A stretch of DNA of 48,314 nt, taken from Hyphomonadaceae bacterium (GTDB taxonomy: Bacteria > Pseudomonadota > Alphaproteobacteria > Caulobacterales > Maricaulaceae). The stretch lies in NCBI GenBank assembly GCA_014324115.1, contig JACOMS010000008.1:1119-49432 (forward strand), given 5' to 3'. Position numbers and translations under genes: made by a program. Shown here piece after piece: positions 18,282-28,229 of the stretch (positions are counted from its first letter, which is position 1; the number at the start of each line of letters is the position of its first letter). The notes under the pieces are model-generated. The model saw only the letters and a list, made by a program, of their open reading frames with translations, was not told the origin of the DNA and ran no database searches.

Positions 18282-18610
18282 CTTTGATTTAGTTTCGAGT
18301 GATTTCAGTCAGGGGTCTGGTTGTGCGCCCTGCATGGCGCCCATTTTGGGGCGTTCTGGGGTCAGGACCTATCAATTGTCACATCCCGCAAGGTGGTATG
18401 GCTTTTTTATGAATAGCTGCGGGTTTGTTCTTTACCGTTCTTTCATGGCCAGCAAGGGGGGTTGTTTCCCAGAGCTGATTGGGGAAGCTATTGGTTGTAT
18501 AACCAGACATAGCGTTGGAGTGTCGCCTCCATTTCCTCACCGGATCGGAAGTGATGGCTTTGGTGTTGGTCGTCGAATATCTAACGCGCCTGTAAATCCG
18601 GACCGGGTTC
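18264..18610. mobile_element. Composite IS remnant: IS-b right end, IS-a tip, IS481-family 3' fragment (minus strand)
   Basis: CTGGACACCTCCATCAACGTTTGA... to about 18356; GGGTCAGGACCTATCAA 18358-18374; TTGTCACATCCCGCAAGG onward is reverse complement of an IS481 3' end, with degenerate transposase C-terminus. Confidence 0.8.
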
Positions 18611-18813
18611 CGGGCATTGTTCGAAGACGAGATACAAGGCCGCTTTATAGACGAATTATCCATAGCGGGTGTGACACGTCCCGGAACACCGGTCGGCGAC
18701 CATATAATCCGTAAAAAAAACATAAAAACTTCGCACAAGAGCCAAGGGACAGTTCCTTGATTCCTGATTTGTGCTTAAAAGGAGTGCCAGCCGATACCGA
18801 AGGAAAATAAATC

Positions 18814-19686
18814 GTGAATATGGGAACAGTGATACCACACCTTGGCCTTGAGAAATACGTTGACGCGGTGATGGAGGCTCAGGAAAACTTGGATTTTATG
18901 AATGGACTGGATGACGGATCCGTGAAACTCATTGTTACATCGCCCCCTTACAATATAGGTAAATGTTATGAAAAACGGTCGTCACTGGATCAATATGTCA
19001 AGGATCAGATAAAAGTAATCTCGGAGTGTGTCCGTCTTTTGCATCCGAAAGGTTCTATGTGTTGGCAGGTCGGAAACCACATTCACAAGGGTGAAATTTT
19101 TCCCCTGGATTTGGTGTTGTACGATCTTTTCAAGGATGAAGGCCTTAAGCTCCGAAACCGGATTGTCTGGCACTTCGGGCATGGCTTGCATTGCACCAAA
19201 CGGTTCTCCGGCCGCTACGAAATGATAATGTGGTTCACGAAGGGTGAGGATTACACATTTAATCTGGATCCTGTCCGGGTTCCGTCGAAGTATCCTCAAA
19301 AGAAGTATTACAAAGGACCCAAGGCGGGGCAACTATCGGGTCATCCGTTGGGAAAAAACCCCAGTGACGTTTGGGTATTCCCCAATGTCAAGAACAATCA
19401 TGTCGAAAAAACAATTCACCCCTGTCAATTCCCCGTAGAGCTTGTTGAGCGTCTGGTTTTGTCGATGACTGATGAAGGGGATCGGGTTTTTGATCCCTAT
19501 ATGGGTGCGGGTTCGTCGGTTGTTGCCGCCCTCAAGCATGGTCGTGAGGGGTATGGGTGTGATGTAGTGAAGGAGTATGTGGATATTGCGTGGGAGCGTG
19601 TTGATGCGCTTCGGGCAGGGACACTGAAAACCCGCCCCATGGATAAACCGGTCTACGATCCGGGCAAGAAAAATGGAGGCCACTAG
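18814..19686 (+). CDS. Site-specific DNA methyltransferase (TSPPY motif; m4C or m6A)
   Basis: LIVTSPPYNIGKCYEKR, KTIHPCQFPVELVERLVLSMTDEGDRVFDPYMGAGSSVVAALKHGREGYGCD. Confidence 0.9.
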   Translation: MNMGTVIPHLGLEKYVDAVMEAQENLDFMNGLDDGSVKLIVTSPPYNIGKCYEKRSSLDQYVKDQIKVISECVRLLHPKGSMCWQVGNHIHKGEIFPLDLVLYDLFKDEGLKLRNRIVWHFGHGLHCTKRFSGRYEMIMWFTKGEDYTFNLDPVRVPSKYPQKKYYKGPKAGQLSGHPLGKNPSDVWVFPNVKNNHVEKTIHPCQFPVELVERLVLSMTDEGDRVFDPYMGAGSSVVAALKHGREGYGCDVVKEYVDIAWERVDALRAGTLKTRPMDKPVYDPGKKNGGH

Positions 19687-20273
19687 ATGCGAACTATTGC
19701 GTATTACTCACACCTGAACGGCTTTGAGTATCTCATGGTTCACAAACCCGCTCTATGGGAGGAAATACAGCGCAATTCAAGACAAAGGTTTCCCGGGAAA
19801 AAACTATGGCCGGCAGGAAGTTGTATGCCCCTATTGAGATGAATAAGGCCATGGATAAGGAGTTTCAGGCGCGGGGCTGGAAGGAGTCCAGAACGTCATA
19901 CTGGGTGACGAAAGATGCGAATCTGATCCGCAAAACCATGACGATGGACGCTGCAGATCAGAAAAAAGAAATTGAAGCAAGGGGTCAAATTCCGATATAC
20001 TCATATAACCGGACTGATTTTGTGAAGGACCGGATCGCGGTTGAGGTTCAATTTGGTAAATATTCGTTTGTCGCCTTTGATCTTTTCGTGAAGCACATGG
20101 CGTTTTTTATTGGTGATGTGATTGATCTGGGTATTGAAATTTTACCTATGAAAGAATTTCAGGCCGAAATGTCGTCCGGCCCGGGCTATTATGAGGGTGA
20201 GCTCTACAATCTGATCCGTCAGGGTAGGGGTGTCCCTGCTGTCCCTTTGGTCATGATCGGGATTGCGCCGTAG
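19687..20273 (+). pseudogene. BstYI/BglII-like type II restriction endonuclease, apparent frameshift near 19775-19785
   Basis: ATG 19687 reads MRTIAYYSHLNGFEYLMVHKPALWEEIQ then garbage and a stop; the +1 frame resumes FKTKVSREKTMAGRKLYAPIEMNK...SYNRTDFVKDRIAVEVQFGKYSFVAFDLFVKHMAFFIGDVIDLGIEILPMKEFQAEMSSGPGYYEGELYNLIRQGRGVPAVPLVMIGIAP. Confidence 0.78.
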
Positions 20274-20284
20274 GAACGACATGC

Positions 20285-20302
20285 CCCGATATCGGGTTTT
20301 TT
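20285..20302 (+). terminator. Candidate Rho-independent terminator
   Basis: CCCGATATCGGG followed by TTTTTT 12 bp after the endonuclease stop. Confidence 0.5.
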
Positions 20303-20371
20303 GTGCCACTGCGGCAAATGCGGTTGGGGACACTTCTGAACCCCGACCCGTTCCGGGCATCTACCGGAATT

Positions 20372-20818
20372 TTACGGTAAAGGTTCCCGGCAGGCGGGCC
20401 AGGCGCTGACAGCCTCCGCTTCAGCCTTGATCCGTGCGATCATGGCGCGGAGGCCGTTGGAGCGTTGGGAAGAAAGATGTTCGAGCAATCCGAGTCGTGA
20501 CAGGATGGGTTCAGCGTCAGTGTCGGTAATTTTCCTGGCCGTTTGACCGGAATAAATTGTCAAGACTATTGCGACCAAGCCTTTGACAATGTGGGCGTCA
20601 CTGTCTCCGCGAAAGGTGAGGGTCTCGCCTTCACGCCGGGTCACCAACCAAACCTGGCTGGCGCAGCCTTTGACCTTGTTTTCCGGTATTTTGTCACCCG
20701 GGCTCAGCGGTGCCATATTTTTGCCCAGGTCAATAACGTGCATGTATCGCGACTCCCAATTATCAAGAAAGGCAAAATCATCGATCATGTCCTGCAAATT
20801 TTGTGTCGTCATACGCAT
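20372..20818 (-). CDS. sufE: Cysteine desulfuration protein SufE
   Basis: LDNWESRYMHVIDLGKNMAPL, NKVKGCASQVWL. Confidence 0.93.
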   Translation of the reverse strand: MRMTTQNLQDMIDDFAFLDNWESRYMHVIDLGKNMAPLSPGDKIPENKVKGCASQVWLVTRREGETLTFRGDSDAHIVKGLVAIVLTIYSGQTARKITDTDAEPILSRLGLLEHLSSQRSNGLRAMIARIKAEAEAVSAWPACREPLP

Positions 20819-21529
20819 CAGATAAAGTCGGCACCGATGAGGTGCAAGGCGATGAAAAAAGGTGAAAAATTAACTTCCCGGTTTTACGTGAGAGTTTTTA
20901 CCCCGCCATGATATTAACGTGGATTTGTTCTGGAGGTGACCATAACCACCACGCGCCAGCACAACGGATTACTGATCTCCGGTATCACCCTTGGTTGTCT
21001 CTTGCCATTGTTGCCTGTCTGGGGATTGCTTTTGTATCCGAGGCCGCATTATTTCTTTGTGCGCCCGCCGTCGCGGCGATGTTTGAGAGGGAAAAGGTCA
21101 TCAAAGCCTTGATCCTGGCCGTTACCTTTGCATCGCCGGTTTATTATGCCGTTCAGAGTGGAAATTTAATTGTTGAATCTGTTGCCTCGACTACCCAGTC
21201 GGACTGGGGGCGGAAGGCAGGTATAAGACTGTTGCGAATTTATTCGGATTCGCCAAGCCTCTTCCAGTTTCCGATCCGACAGAGAATGCCATTGGCCGGG
21301 CAAAAGAACACGCAGCATCAAATCCACGTCATAACCCGACCGGCCAAGCTGCGAACGAACCTTGCCCACCTTCCAGCCAGCGCGACGCCAATCAATGCCC
21401 CAACCTTGCGCAGCATATTGTCCGACGCAACACGCTCCGGGAGCAAACTCATAAACAAGTCCATGCAAGCCTCCAGTCAGATGCTATCGTTGAAGCCAAT
21501 CGTACCTCATTAAACAACAACAAAATACC

Positions 21530-21700
21530 CTCAACATGCGCAATTTCGCAACAACCTTGTAATGGTGGTCCCGGTCTCGCACTTGTGAAGTCTCTCACCG
21601 AATTGCATTCCTGCCGATTCACCCTCACCGGCCAGCCCGATAAAGGTACGACGGCCAATATCTATCTGCCGTTAAAACGCAAATCCAGAGCATCCTGACC
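21530..21700 (+). pseudogene. Remnant of a sensor histidine kinase ATPase C-terminus
   Basis: CNGGPGLALVKSLTELHSCRFTLTGQPDKGTTANIYLPLKRKSRAS-stop resembles the G-box end of HATPase_c; no intact upstream kinase core. Confidence 0.5.
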
Positions 21701-21761
21701 CGGACTTTCATAACTGTTGATTTGACTATCCACGCCAATCACACTATGAACGCGTCTGTCA

Positions 21762-22745
21762 ATGCCGCCTGATTTGAAAAACGCCATGCAACGCTTTGTT
21801 TTGACGGGTCTGGTTGTGCTCGTCTTGGGATGTGATTCTGTTGACCGAGTTCAATCGTCTGAGTCTGGACATACGTACCAAGTCTATTTTCTTGGAGGGC
21901 AGTCCAATATGGACGGCTATGGATATGTATCAGGGTTGCCGAACGCATGGGCCAAAACACAACACGATATCCCAATATTTCACGGGAAAACCGTTGAGGA
22001 TGGAAAATCCGGCGGTGGAGTCGGTTTGTGGAGTCCTCTGGTTCCAGGACATGGCTTCGGTTTTGATACGGACGGGGTTCAAAATAAATACTCAGACCGG
22101 TTTGGGCCCGAGATAACATTCGCTCTGACAATGGCTGAAACCAGTCCTGATAACCGTGTCGCACTCATCAAATTTGCTCGCGGTGGAACGGGGCTTGTAG
22201 ATGGCGTATCCGCTTATGGATCCTGGGACCCGGATTATGCCAGTGGCAATCGCCGCAACCAGTATGATAATGCGCTGACGTCCATAGCCATTGCCATGCA
22301 GACCCGTGACATAGACGGCGATGGTCGTGAGGACAGATTGATACCTGCTGGCATTGTCTGGATGCAGGGTGAGGCTGATGCCTTTGACAATCTGCCTGCT
22401 GCCACTCATTATGCAGATAACTTAAAACGGCTGATGGACTTGTTACGTGCGGCCCTGCGTGCCGATGGTCTGCCGGTTGTGATTGGGCAGATTGCAGACT
22501 CAGGCAAAACCCCTGATACCCGGGTCATGTCGTACGCCGGGGAAGTGCAGCAGGGGCAGCGGGATTTCGTGACTTCTGATCCCTGCGCTGCTTTGGTTAC
22601 GAATACGCAATTTTTCGAATTTTTACCTGATAAATGGCACTACACCTCTGACGGTTATATAGAGTTGGGAACCGCTTTTGCCGAAAGCATGCTGGATCTG
22701 CAAAAGCGTTGTCCGGCGCCGCAGATTGACGATTCCGGTCCATGA
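21762..22745 (+). CDS. SASA-family (sialate O-acetylesterase-like) carbohydrate esterase, probable lipoprotein
   Basis: Lipobox VLGC; FLGGQSNMDGYG, GIVWMQGEADA, DKWHYTSDGYIELG. Confidence 0.85.
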   Translation: MPPDLKNAMQRFVLTGLVVLVLGCDSVDRVQSSESGHTYQVYFLGGQSNMDGYGYVSGLPNAWAKTQHDIPIFHGKTVEDGKSGGGVGLWSPLVPGHGFGFDTDGVQNKYSDRFGPEITFALTMAETSPDNRVALIKFARGGTGLVDGVSAYGSWDPDYASGNRRNQYDNALTSIAIAMQTRDIDGDGREDRLIPAGIVWMQGEADAFDNLPAATHYADNLKRLMDLLRAALRADGLPVVIGQIADSGKTPDTRVMSYAGEVQQGQRDFVTSDPCAALVTNTQFFEFLPDKWHYTSDGYIELGTAFAESMLDLQKRCPAPQIDDSGP

Positions 22746-23092
22746 TACGCCGCATGTCCAGTCGTGGTACATGGGGGTGAAGGAGGCAATCATCAACGAG
22801 ACAAGCCTCATGGCAGCCATAAGCATCGTGGGTGTTTTCACAGATCAAGATGAACGTTGATCAATATACCGCCCCGGACCTGTGGGGGCGTGGAAATAGA
22901 TGACTGGCGGGGGAAGCACTTTCTGACGGATATTGTAGAGGGGTGAAGCCATGGGTGAAGAGCCTGATAGTAAAACCCGGGTATTATTCAGGCGGACTGA
23001 TAGATGTAACTGCTTATATCTCTGTCTGTAATCCGGGTTTTGCGCCCCGCTGCAGCCTGTGCTATATGGGCTGATGAAAAAGAAAGACGGTT

Positions 23093-23296
23093 ATGGACAT
23101 GTCCTTTTCAGGTGAAGCAAAGATACGCTACGGCCCGGCGGACTTTACCATTGTATCGCCGGGTGCCTATGTCGTCTGTGCCGTGACAGGCGAAAGGATC
23201 AGGGTCGAAAACCTGCGCTACTGGAATCACGAACGGCAGGAAGCCTATAAGGATGCGGCGGCGTCTCTGGAAGGTTTTATAAGGGCGGGGCCATGA
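23093..23296 (+). CDS. DUF2093 family protein
   Basis: AKIRYGPADFTIVSPGAYVVCAVTGERIRVENLRYWNHERQEAY. Confidence 0.8.
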   Translation: MDMSFSGEAKIRYGPADFTIVSPGAYVVCAVTGERIRVENLRYWNHERQEAYKDAAASLEGFIRAGP

Positions 23297-24216
23297 TGCA
23301 AGGTCTTCTTTTTGTCCTTGCCGCGCTTGCGGGGCTCGTGTTGATCGTGAATTTTTCACGAGTCGAGACACCACAGATTGCACCCATGTCAGGAGCGTGT
23401 CACAGCAAGCAGGAGTGCCGCGCTCATTTTGATCAGCTTGAAAAGGAACAGCGTCCATTGGAATGCCAAGGTATCCCCAAGCAGGGCGGTGCCGTAATTT
23501 GCCGGACATTGCCGAATGAAAAAGTCAAAATCGCTCGCTCGGAAACAGAGTATCACCATGAAGAAGCCGACAGGCTTGGAAAAATTATCGTTGGCTTTGA
23601 TCGGGATGAAAAACGCACAACCCTCTCGATTGAGGGAACAACACCGGTGGAATACACCTTCACACCCCGCCAATACGACCTCTCGCGCATAAACGGTTTA
23701 CCACCGTCCCGGGTGTCGACTTTTACCGAGGCTCAACTCGGGAAAATCCGCGAAAGCTCGGCGAAAAAATCCAGGGGATTTAACAGCCGGGTTGAGGAAA
23801 TCGGGTTCAGGGACGGTTTTGAAATTCCCATCAGGGCTGACTACGTCAAGACCACGAACTGGGGTGCGCAACGTGTCCTGAATGGCGAGCTGAAGAGGCC
23901 GCACTACGGGGTTGATCTTGCCGCACCGCTCGGCACACCGATTCATGCACCTGCTGACGGGATTGTCTCACTTGCCGATGATGATCTCTACTTTGAAGGC
24001 GCGATGGTGTTGCTGGACCACGGGCAGGGGCTGATTTCCATGTATTTGCATGTGAATGACATTCTGGTCGAAGACGGACAGGCTGTGAAACAGGGTGAGC
24101 AGATCGCCGGTGTCGGGTCAAAAGGCCGCTCGACGGGGCCACATTTGTGCTGGCGTTTGAAATGGCGCGACCGTAACCTTGATCCCATGCTTATGACTGA
24201 ATGGCCGCGTAACTGA
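23293..24216 (+). CDS. M23 family metallopeptidase
   Basis: LKRPHYGVDLAAPLGTPIHAPADGIVSLADDD, LDHGQGLISMYLHVND, GSKGRSTGPHLCWRLKW. Confidence 0.92.
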   Translation: MMQGLLFVLAALAGLVLIVNFSRVETPQIAPMSGACHSKQECRAHFDQLEKEQRPLECQGIPKQGGAVICRTLPNEKVKIARSETEYHHEEADRLGKIIVGFDRDEKRTTLSIEGTTPVEYTFTPRQYDLSRINGLPPSRVSTFTEAQLGKIRESSAKKSRGFNSRVEEIGFRDGFEIPIRADYVKTTNWGAQRVLNGELKRPHYGVDLAAPLGTPIHAPADGIVSLADDDLYFEGAMVLLDHGQGLISMYLHVNDILVEDGQAVKQGEQIAGVGSKGRSTGPHLCWRLKWRDRNLDPMLMTEWPRN

Positions 24217-24296
24217 TCATACCGAACCTGGAAAAATCATATCAGTGGAAATACCCAGGATGAGCGTTATCACAGGTAATTTACGTTTCGGCGAAC

Positions 24297-25232
24297 CTAA
24301 CGGTAGTGATTTTTTGGCCAGCGCCGGTGTATCCAGAACCATTGATCCGGATTTTCGCGAATGCGATCCTCCATAAAATTTGTGATGAGGCGGACGCCGT
24401 TTTCAACGTCCTGGGTTTTGTTGCCTGTGTCTTCCAGCTGAATCGGGTCGTGCACGGTGACTGTAAACAGTGCCTTGTCCCGGGTCACAGACAGGGGCAG
24501 AAGTGGGGCACCGGATTTCAATGCCAGCCGCGCCGGGCCGGGAGCTGTCATGGCGTTGACCCCGAAAAAGGGCACGGACAGCCCTTCATTGAATTTTTGA
24601 TCATTAAGCAGGGCAATCGAATTGCCCTTGTCCAAAGCGTTGAGGAGTTGGCGCGCGCCCTTCCGGCCGGACTTTGGGACGAAGAATTTGGTGCCGTACG
24701 CTTCACGCTGCGTGCGCACACGTGCATCAATATACGGGTTGTTGATTTTGCGGTAGGTAATCTGCACGGGCAGGCCCGATTGGGTCAACACCACTGCAAT
24801 GACTTCCCAGTTGGCGAAATGACCCGTGACAATGACGACGGGTCGATTCGAGTCGATCACAGCTTGCAATTTATCTATACCGAGAACGCGGATACGGCCT
24901 TCCGGTTCGAAAGCTCTCAGGCGGTGAAGGACAGGAAACTCGAAAAAGGTACGGCCCGTATTATTCCATTGTGTCGTGAGCCATGTTCCTGTCTGTTTTT
25001 CATTCGCGTCAGGAAAAGCAAGCTTGAGACCTGTTCGGGCGATGTGATGTTTGGGGGTCAGTGGGCCAAGGAATTCAAAAGCCCATCCGCCAAAAGTGGA
25101 AATTGCGTCAAACGAGAACGGTTTGAGCAAGATGCAGACGATGTCATAGGCCAAAGCTTCAAACCGCCAAACCAAATGCCGCGCAAAACCGCCGTCAGCC
25201 ATTCGCAGACTCAATGGCCTTGGCATGTTCAA
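24297..25232 (-). CDS. Lipid A biosynthesis acyltransferase (LpxL/LpxM-like)
   Basis: VVIVTGHFANWEV, LLNDQKFNEGLSVPFFG, NPDQWFWIHRRWP. Confidence 0.92.
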   Translation of the reverse strand: MNMPRPLSLRMADGGFARHLVWRFEALAYDIVCILLKPFSFDAISTFGGWAFEFLGPLTPKHHIARTGLKLAFPDANEKQTGTWLTTQWNNTGRTFFEFPVLHRLRAFEPEGRIRVLGIDKLQAVIDSNRPVVIVTGHFANWEVIAVVLTQSGLPVQITYRKINNPYIDARVRTQREAYGTKFFVPKSGRKGARQLLNALDKGNSIALLNDQKFNEGLSVPFFGVNAMTAPGPARLALKSGAPLLPLSVTRDKALFTVTVHDPIQLEDTGNKTQDVENGVRLITNFMEDRIRENPDQWFWIHRRWPKNHYR

Positions 25233-26211
25233 TAATCGGATGGAGCAGGCGGCGCAGCATCAGCTCGTCTTCGAACACAATACTGACGGGCCATGTGGCA
25301 ACACCTTTTCGATAAACTTCGGGTACGCGAACAATGTCTTTTTCCGTCGTGATTAAACGTGCCTCATACTCTGATGCCAGTTCAAGCAGGCTCTCAATAT
25401 CCCGTGTCCTGTAGGCATGGTGGTCATCAAAGGCTATGCCCTCAACGAGGTCGGCACCGTGACGCACGAGATTATCGAAAAATTTGTTCGGCCGTCCGAT
25501 CCCCGCAAAAGCGTACAGTTTGCCAGAGGGTATTTGTTCCATCGGGGCAAGACAGGCGGGAATGACAATCTGTCCCTTCAGTTGTTTGAGAAGTGTTTCG
25601 GATACGTCATAATCCAGGGCGGGTTTCATGAGGATTATGGCATCCGCCCGCTCGAGGGCATCTCCAAGCGGTTCACGCAGAGGCCCTGCTGGAAAGATGC
25701 GGCCATTGCCAAAGCCGATCTCGGCATCCACAACAACCAGCGACAGGGTTTTTTCAAGCCGGGGATTCTGATGTCCGTCATCCATAACGATTGCGGTTGC
25801 TCCGTGTGATACAGCGGCCCGCGCGCCTTCATCCCGACCGGCGGAGACCCAGACGGGAGCATGGCGAGCCAGCAAGAGCGGTTCATCCCCGACGTCGGCG
25901 GTGGTATGTTCTTTCAGAACTGGAACAGGTCCCCTCTCACGCCCTTTGTATCCGCGGGTCAGACCAACGGCGTTAATGTCGAGCCGCCGCAGACTTTTGA
26001 GAAGGTAAATTGTGACAGGAGTCTTGCCTGTTCCCCCGAGGGTGGCATTCCCGACGCAGATAAGGGGCACCCCGACATCCAGGCTCTCCGTTATCCTGAA
26101 CCGTCTGCGCGTTGCCCAACAGGTAATCCAGGAAACCGGCGTCAATAGAGTGCGGATCATCGGGGCCGCGTCACGACCTTCGATCCTGTTCCAGAATTCC
26201 GGTGCCTTCAT
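25195..26211 (-). CDS. lpxK: Tetraacyldisaccharide 4'-kinase
   Basis: VPLICVGNATLGGTGKTPVTIYL, LTRGYKGRERGP, IVMDDGHQNPRLEKTLSLVVVD. Confidence 0.94.
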   Translation of the reverse strand: MKAPEFWNRIEGRDAAPMIRTLLTPVSWITCWATRRRFRITESLDVGVPLICVGNATLGGTGKTPVTIYLLKSLRRLDINAVGLTRGYKGRERGPVPVLKEHTTADVGDEPLLLARHAPVWVSAGRDEGARAAVSHGATAIVMDDGHQNPRLEKTLSLVVVDAEIGFGNGRIFPAGPLREPLGDALERADAIILMKPALDYDVSETLLKQLKGQIVIPACLAPMEQIPSGKLYAFAGIGRPNKFFDNLVRHGADLVEGIAFDDHHAYRTRDIESLLELASEYEARLITTEKDIVRVPEVYRKGVATWPVSIVFEDELMLRRLLHPIIEHAKAIESANG

Positions 26212-27512
26212 GACGGCACCCCCTGTGACCGGTTTGGCGACAGTAACGGTTTGATCTGCTCCCACACACGACCGAGAATGGCGTTATGGCTTTCAGCGAA
26301 ATCAAGCGATCTCGCCTGCGCATCCTTGAGTGTTTGCGGATCACTAAAAAACTCTATCAACTTTGGCGCGATCTGCTCAGGTATAAGCAGACGTTCCGCG
26401 GCATCAAGCTGCATCATGTGGGTGTAGGTCTCACCGAAACCGCTAATATATGGTCCGGTCAGTACGGTACTGTTCAGGCGTGCCGGTTCAAGCGGATTAT
26501 GTCCGGACAGTCCTTTCACAAAAGACCCGCAGACAACACTTACATGCGAAAGCCGATAGGCGAGACCCATTTCGCCAATGGTATCAAACAGGAGAACCCG
26601 GGTTTCCCGAGTGACAGATTTACGGGATGAGCGTGACACATATGACAACTCTGCCTGCTCAAGCAGTTTGCCGACGGTGCCGCGACGCTCGGGATGACGC
26701 GGAGCGAGAATGAGTAAGGCCTCGTCGTGCTGTTTCAGCAGCGCCTCATGCGCAGCTATCATCAATTCATCCTCGCTTTTGTGTGTACTGGCTGCACACC
26801 AGATTTTCCGGCCCGTTGTTTGTGACTCCAGCCTTTTCAAATCATCTGTCCGGACGGGTAGCGCGGATGCGGCGTACTTGAAGTTGCCGGGCGTTTCGAC
26901 TTTTTTTCCAAGCAACCTCGTCAGTCCGTTGGCGGTTTCCTCGTCGGCAGCCAGAATGACATCGAACCTGCCGAAGAGTGACTGCGCGTTTCTGTATCCG
27001 CATTTCTGCCAGTTAGCGATGGAATTCCGGCTCATCCGCGCATTTACCAGAGCCATGGGTATGCCCCGCTCACGTGTGTAGAGCAGGAGATTCGGCCAGA
27101 TTTCAGACTCCGCCCATATGGCGAGATCCGGTTGCCAATGTTTTAGAAATCGCTTGACCGCGGAAGGGTAATCCAGCGGAATATATTGATGAATAGTGTG
27201 TCCAGGCAGACGCTCGGCCATAATCTGCGCAGATGTCAGCGTTCCGCTTGTGACCAGGACGTGGGCTTTTGGGCGATCAGTCAGAATGCAGTTGACAAGC
27301 GGTAGAAGCATAGTGCATTCGCCGATACTCGCTCCATGACACCAGATGATCTGTCCATCAGGACGGGGTTGTTTTGTTTTACCGTGCCGTTCCTGTTTCC
27401 GGGCCGGATCTTCCTTGCCCCTGCTCGCCCGATGGCTGAGGATCAGGGGCGTAAATGGTCCCAAAAGCCGGGTTGCGAGCCCATAAGATTTTATGAGAGT
27501 TGTCTCGGGCAT
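26208..27512 (-). CDS. waaA: 3-deoxy-D-manno-octulosonic acid transferase
   Basis: IWCHGASIGECTMLLPLV, VTSGTLTSAQIMAERLP, DLAIWAESEIWPNLL, CGSFVKGLSGHNPLEPARL. Confidence 0.94.
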   Translation of the reverse strand: MPETTLIKSYGLATRLLGPFTPLILSHRASRGKEDPARKQERHGKTKQPRPDGQIIWCHGASIGECTMLLPLVNCILTDRPKAHVLVTSGTLTSAQIMAERLPGHTIHQYIPLDYPSAVKRFLKHWQPDLAIWAESEIWPNLLLYTRERGIPMALVNARMSRNSIANWQKCGYRNAQSLFGRFDVILAADEETANGLTRLLGKKVETPGNFKYAASALPVRTDDLKRLESQTTGRKIWCAASTHKSEDELMIAAHEALLKQHDEALLILAPRHPERRGTVGKLLEQAELSYVSRSSRKSVTRETRVLLFDTIGEMGLAYRLSHVSVVCGSFVKGLSGHNPLEPARLNSTVLTGPYISGFGETYTHMMQLDAAERLLIPEQIAPKLIEFFSDPQTLKDAQARSLDFAESHNAILGRVWEQIKPLLSPNRSQGVPS

Positions 27513-27515
27513 ATT

Positions 27516-28229
27516 CTAGCCGACCGACCTTGTGCGTTCATGCCCTGTGGCTCCATCGGCTTGCGCGAGACGTACATTCATTTCGTTTTCGATTGTCTGA
27601 CGCAGGGTTTCAATCTGTTCGTTGTCGGTATCAGCGGGCACATGAAAGGTTTTGCTCCAGGTAATTTGACCGCGCCCGAAAGGAAGTGGCAGGATAAACC
27701 TGTCCCAGCTGTTGAATGTTTTCCGGTTATTGACAGAGAACATGCAGGTAATGATCGGATATCCCGAAAGCCGTGCCAATCTGATGGGGCCCTCGCCCAG
27801 TCTTTGTCGCGGGCCGCGCGGGCCGTCCGGTGTAATGACAACCGCATCGCCCCGCTCCAGCACCCTTACCATTTCTTTCGTGGCTCCGGAGCCGCCCTTG
27901 ACCCTTTCGCTACCGGTTTTTCCGGATGAGCCGCGTATGGTTTTCAAGCCCAGGGCATGCGCCGTGTAATGTACGACGGCCCCGTCGCGAGAGCGCGAAA
28001 TCAGCACATGCGGTTTCTGGGGTTGCCCCTGATCAATGGCATTGAGCATCAGAAAACGTGAATGCCAGGTCAGGACGATAAAACCGTTACCGCCTGCAAT
28101 AACTTCATCAACATGTTTCTGCCCGGTGACCGTCCATCGGGTTGTATATTTGACGAAAACCATATAGGTCGCCACTAGAAAACCAAGGACGCGCTGCATG
28201 ATTCCGGATCGCATAATGCGTTTGAGCAC
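27516..28229 (-). CDS. Lysophospholipid acyltransferase family protein (DUF374)
   Basis: FIVLTWHSRFLML, LISRSRDGAVVHYTAHALGLKTIRGSSG, VVITPDGPRGPRQRL. Confidence 0.88.
   Translation of the reverse strand: MLKRIMRSGIMQRVLGFLVATYMVFVKYTTRWTVTGQKHVDEVIAGGNGFIVLTWHSRFLMLNAIDQGQPQKPHVLISRSRDGAVVHYTAHALGLKTIRGSSGKTGSERVKGGSGATKEMVRVLERGDAVVITPDGPRGPRQRLGEGPIRLARLSGYPIITCMFSVNNRKTFNSWDRFILPLPFGRGQITWSKTFHVPADTDNEQIETLRQTIENEMNVRLAQADGATGHERTRSVG

Noticed and set aside
24306-25235. 309-aa plus-strand ORF
   Set aside because: Antisense to the clear LpxL-like acyltransferase; composition typical of a shadow ORF.
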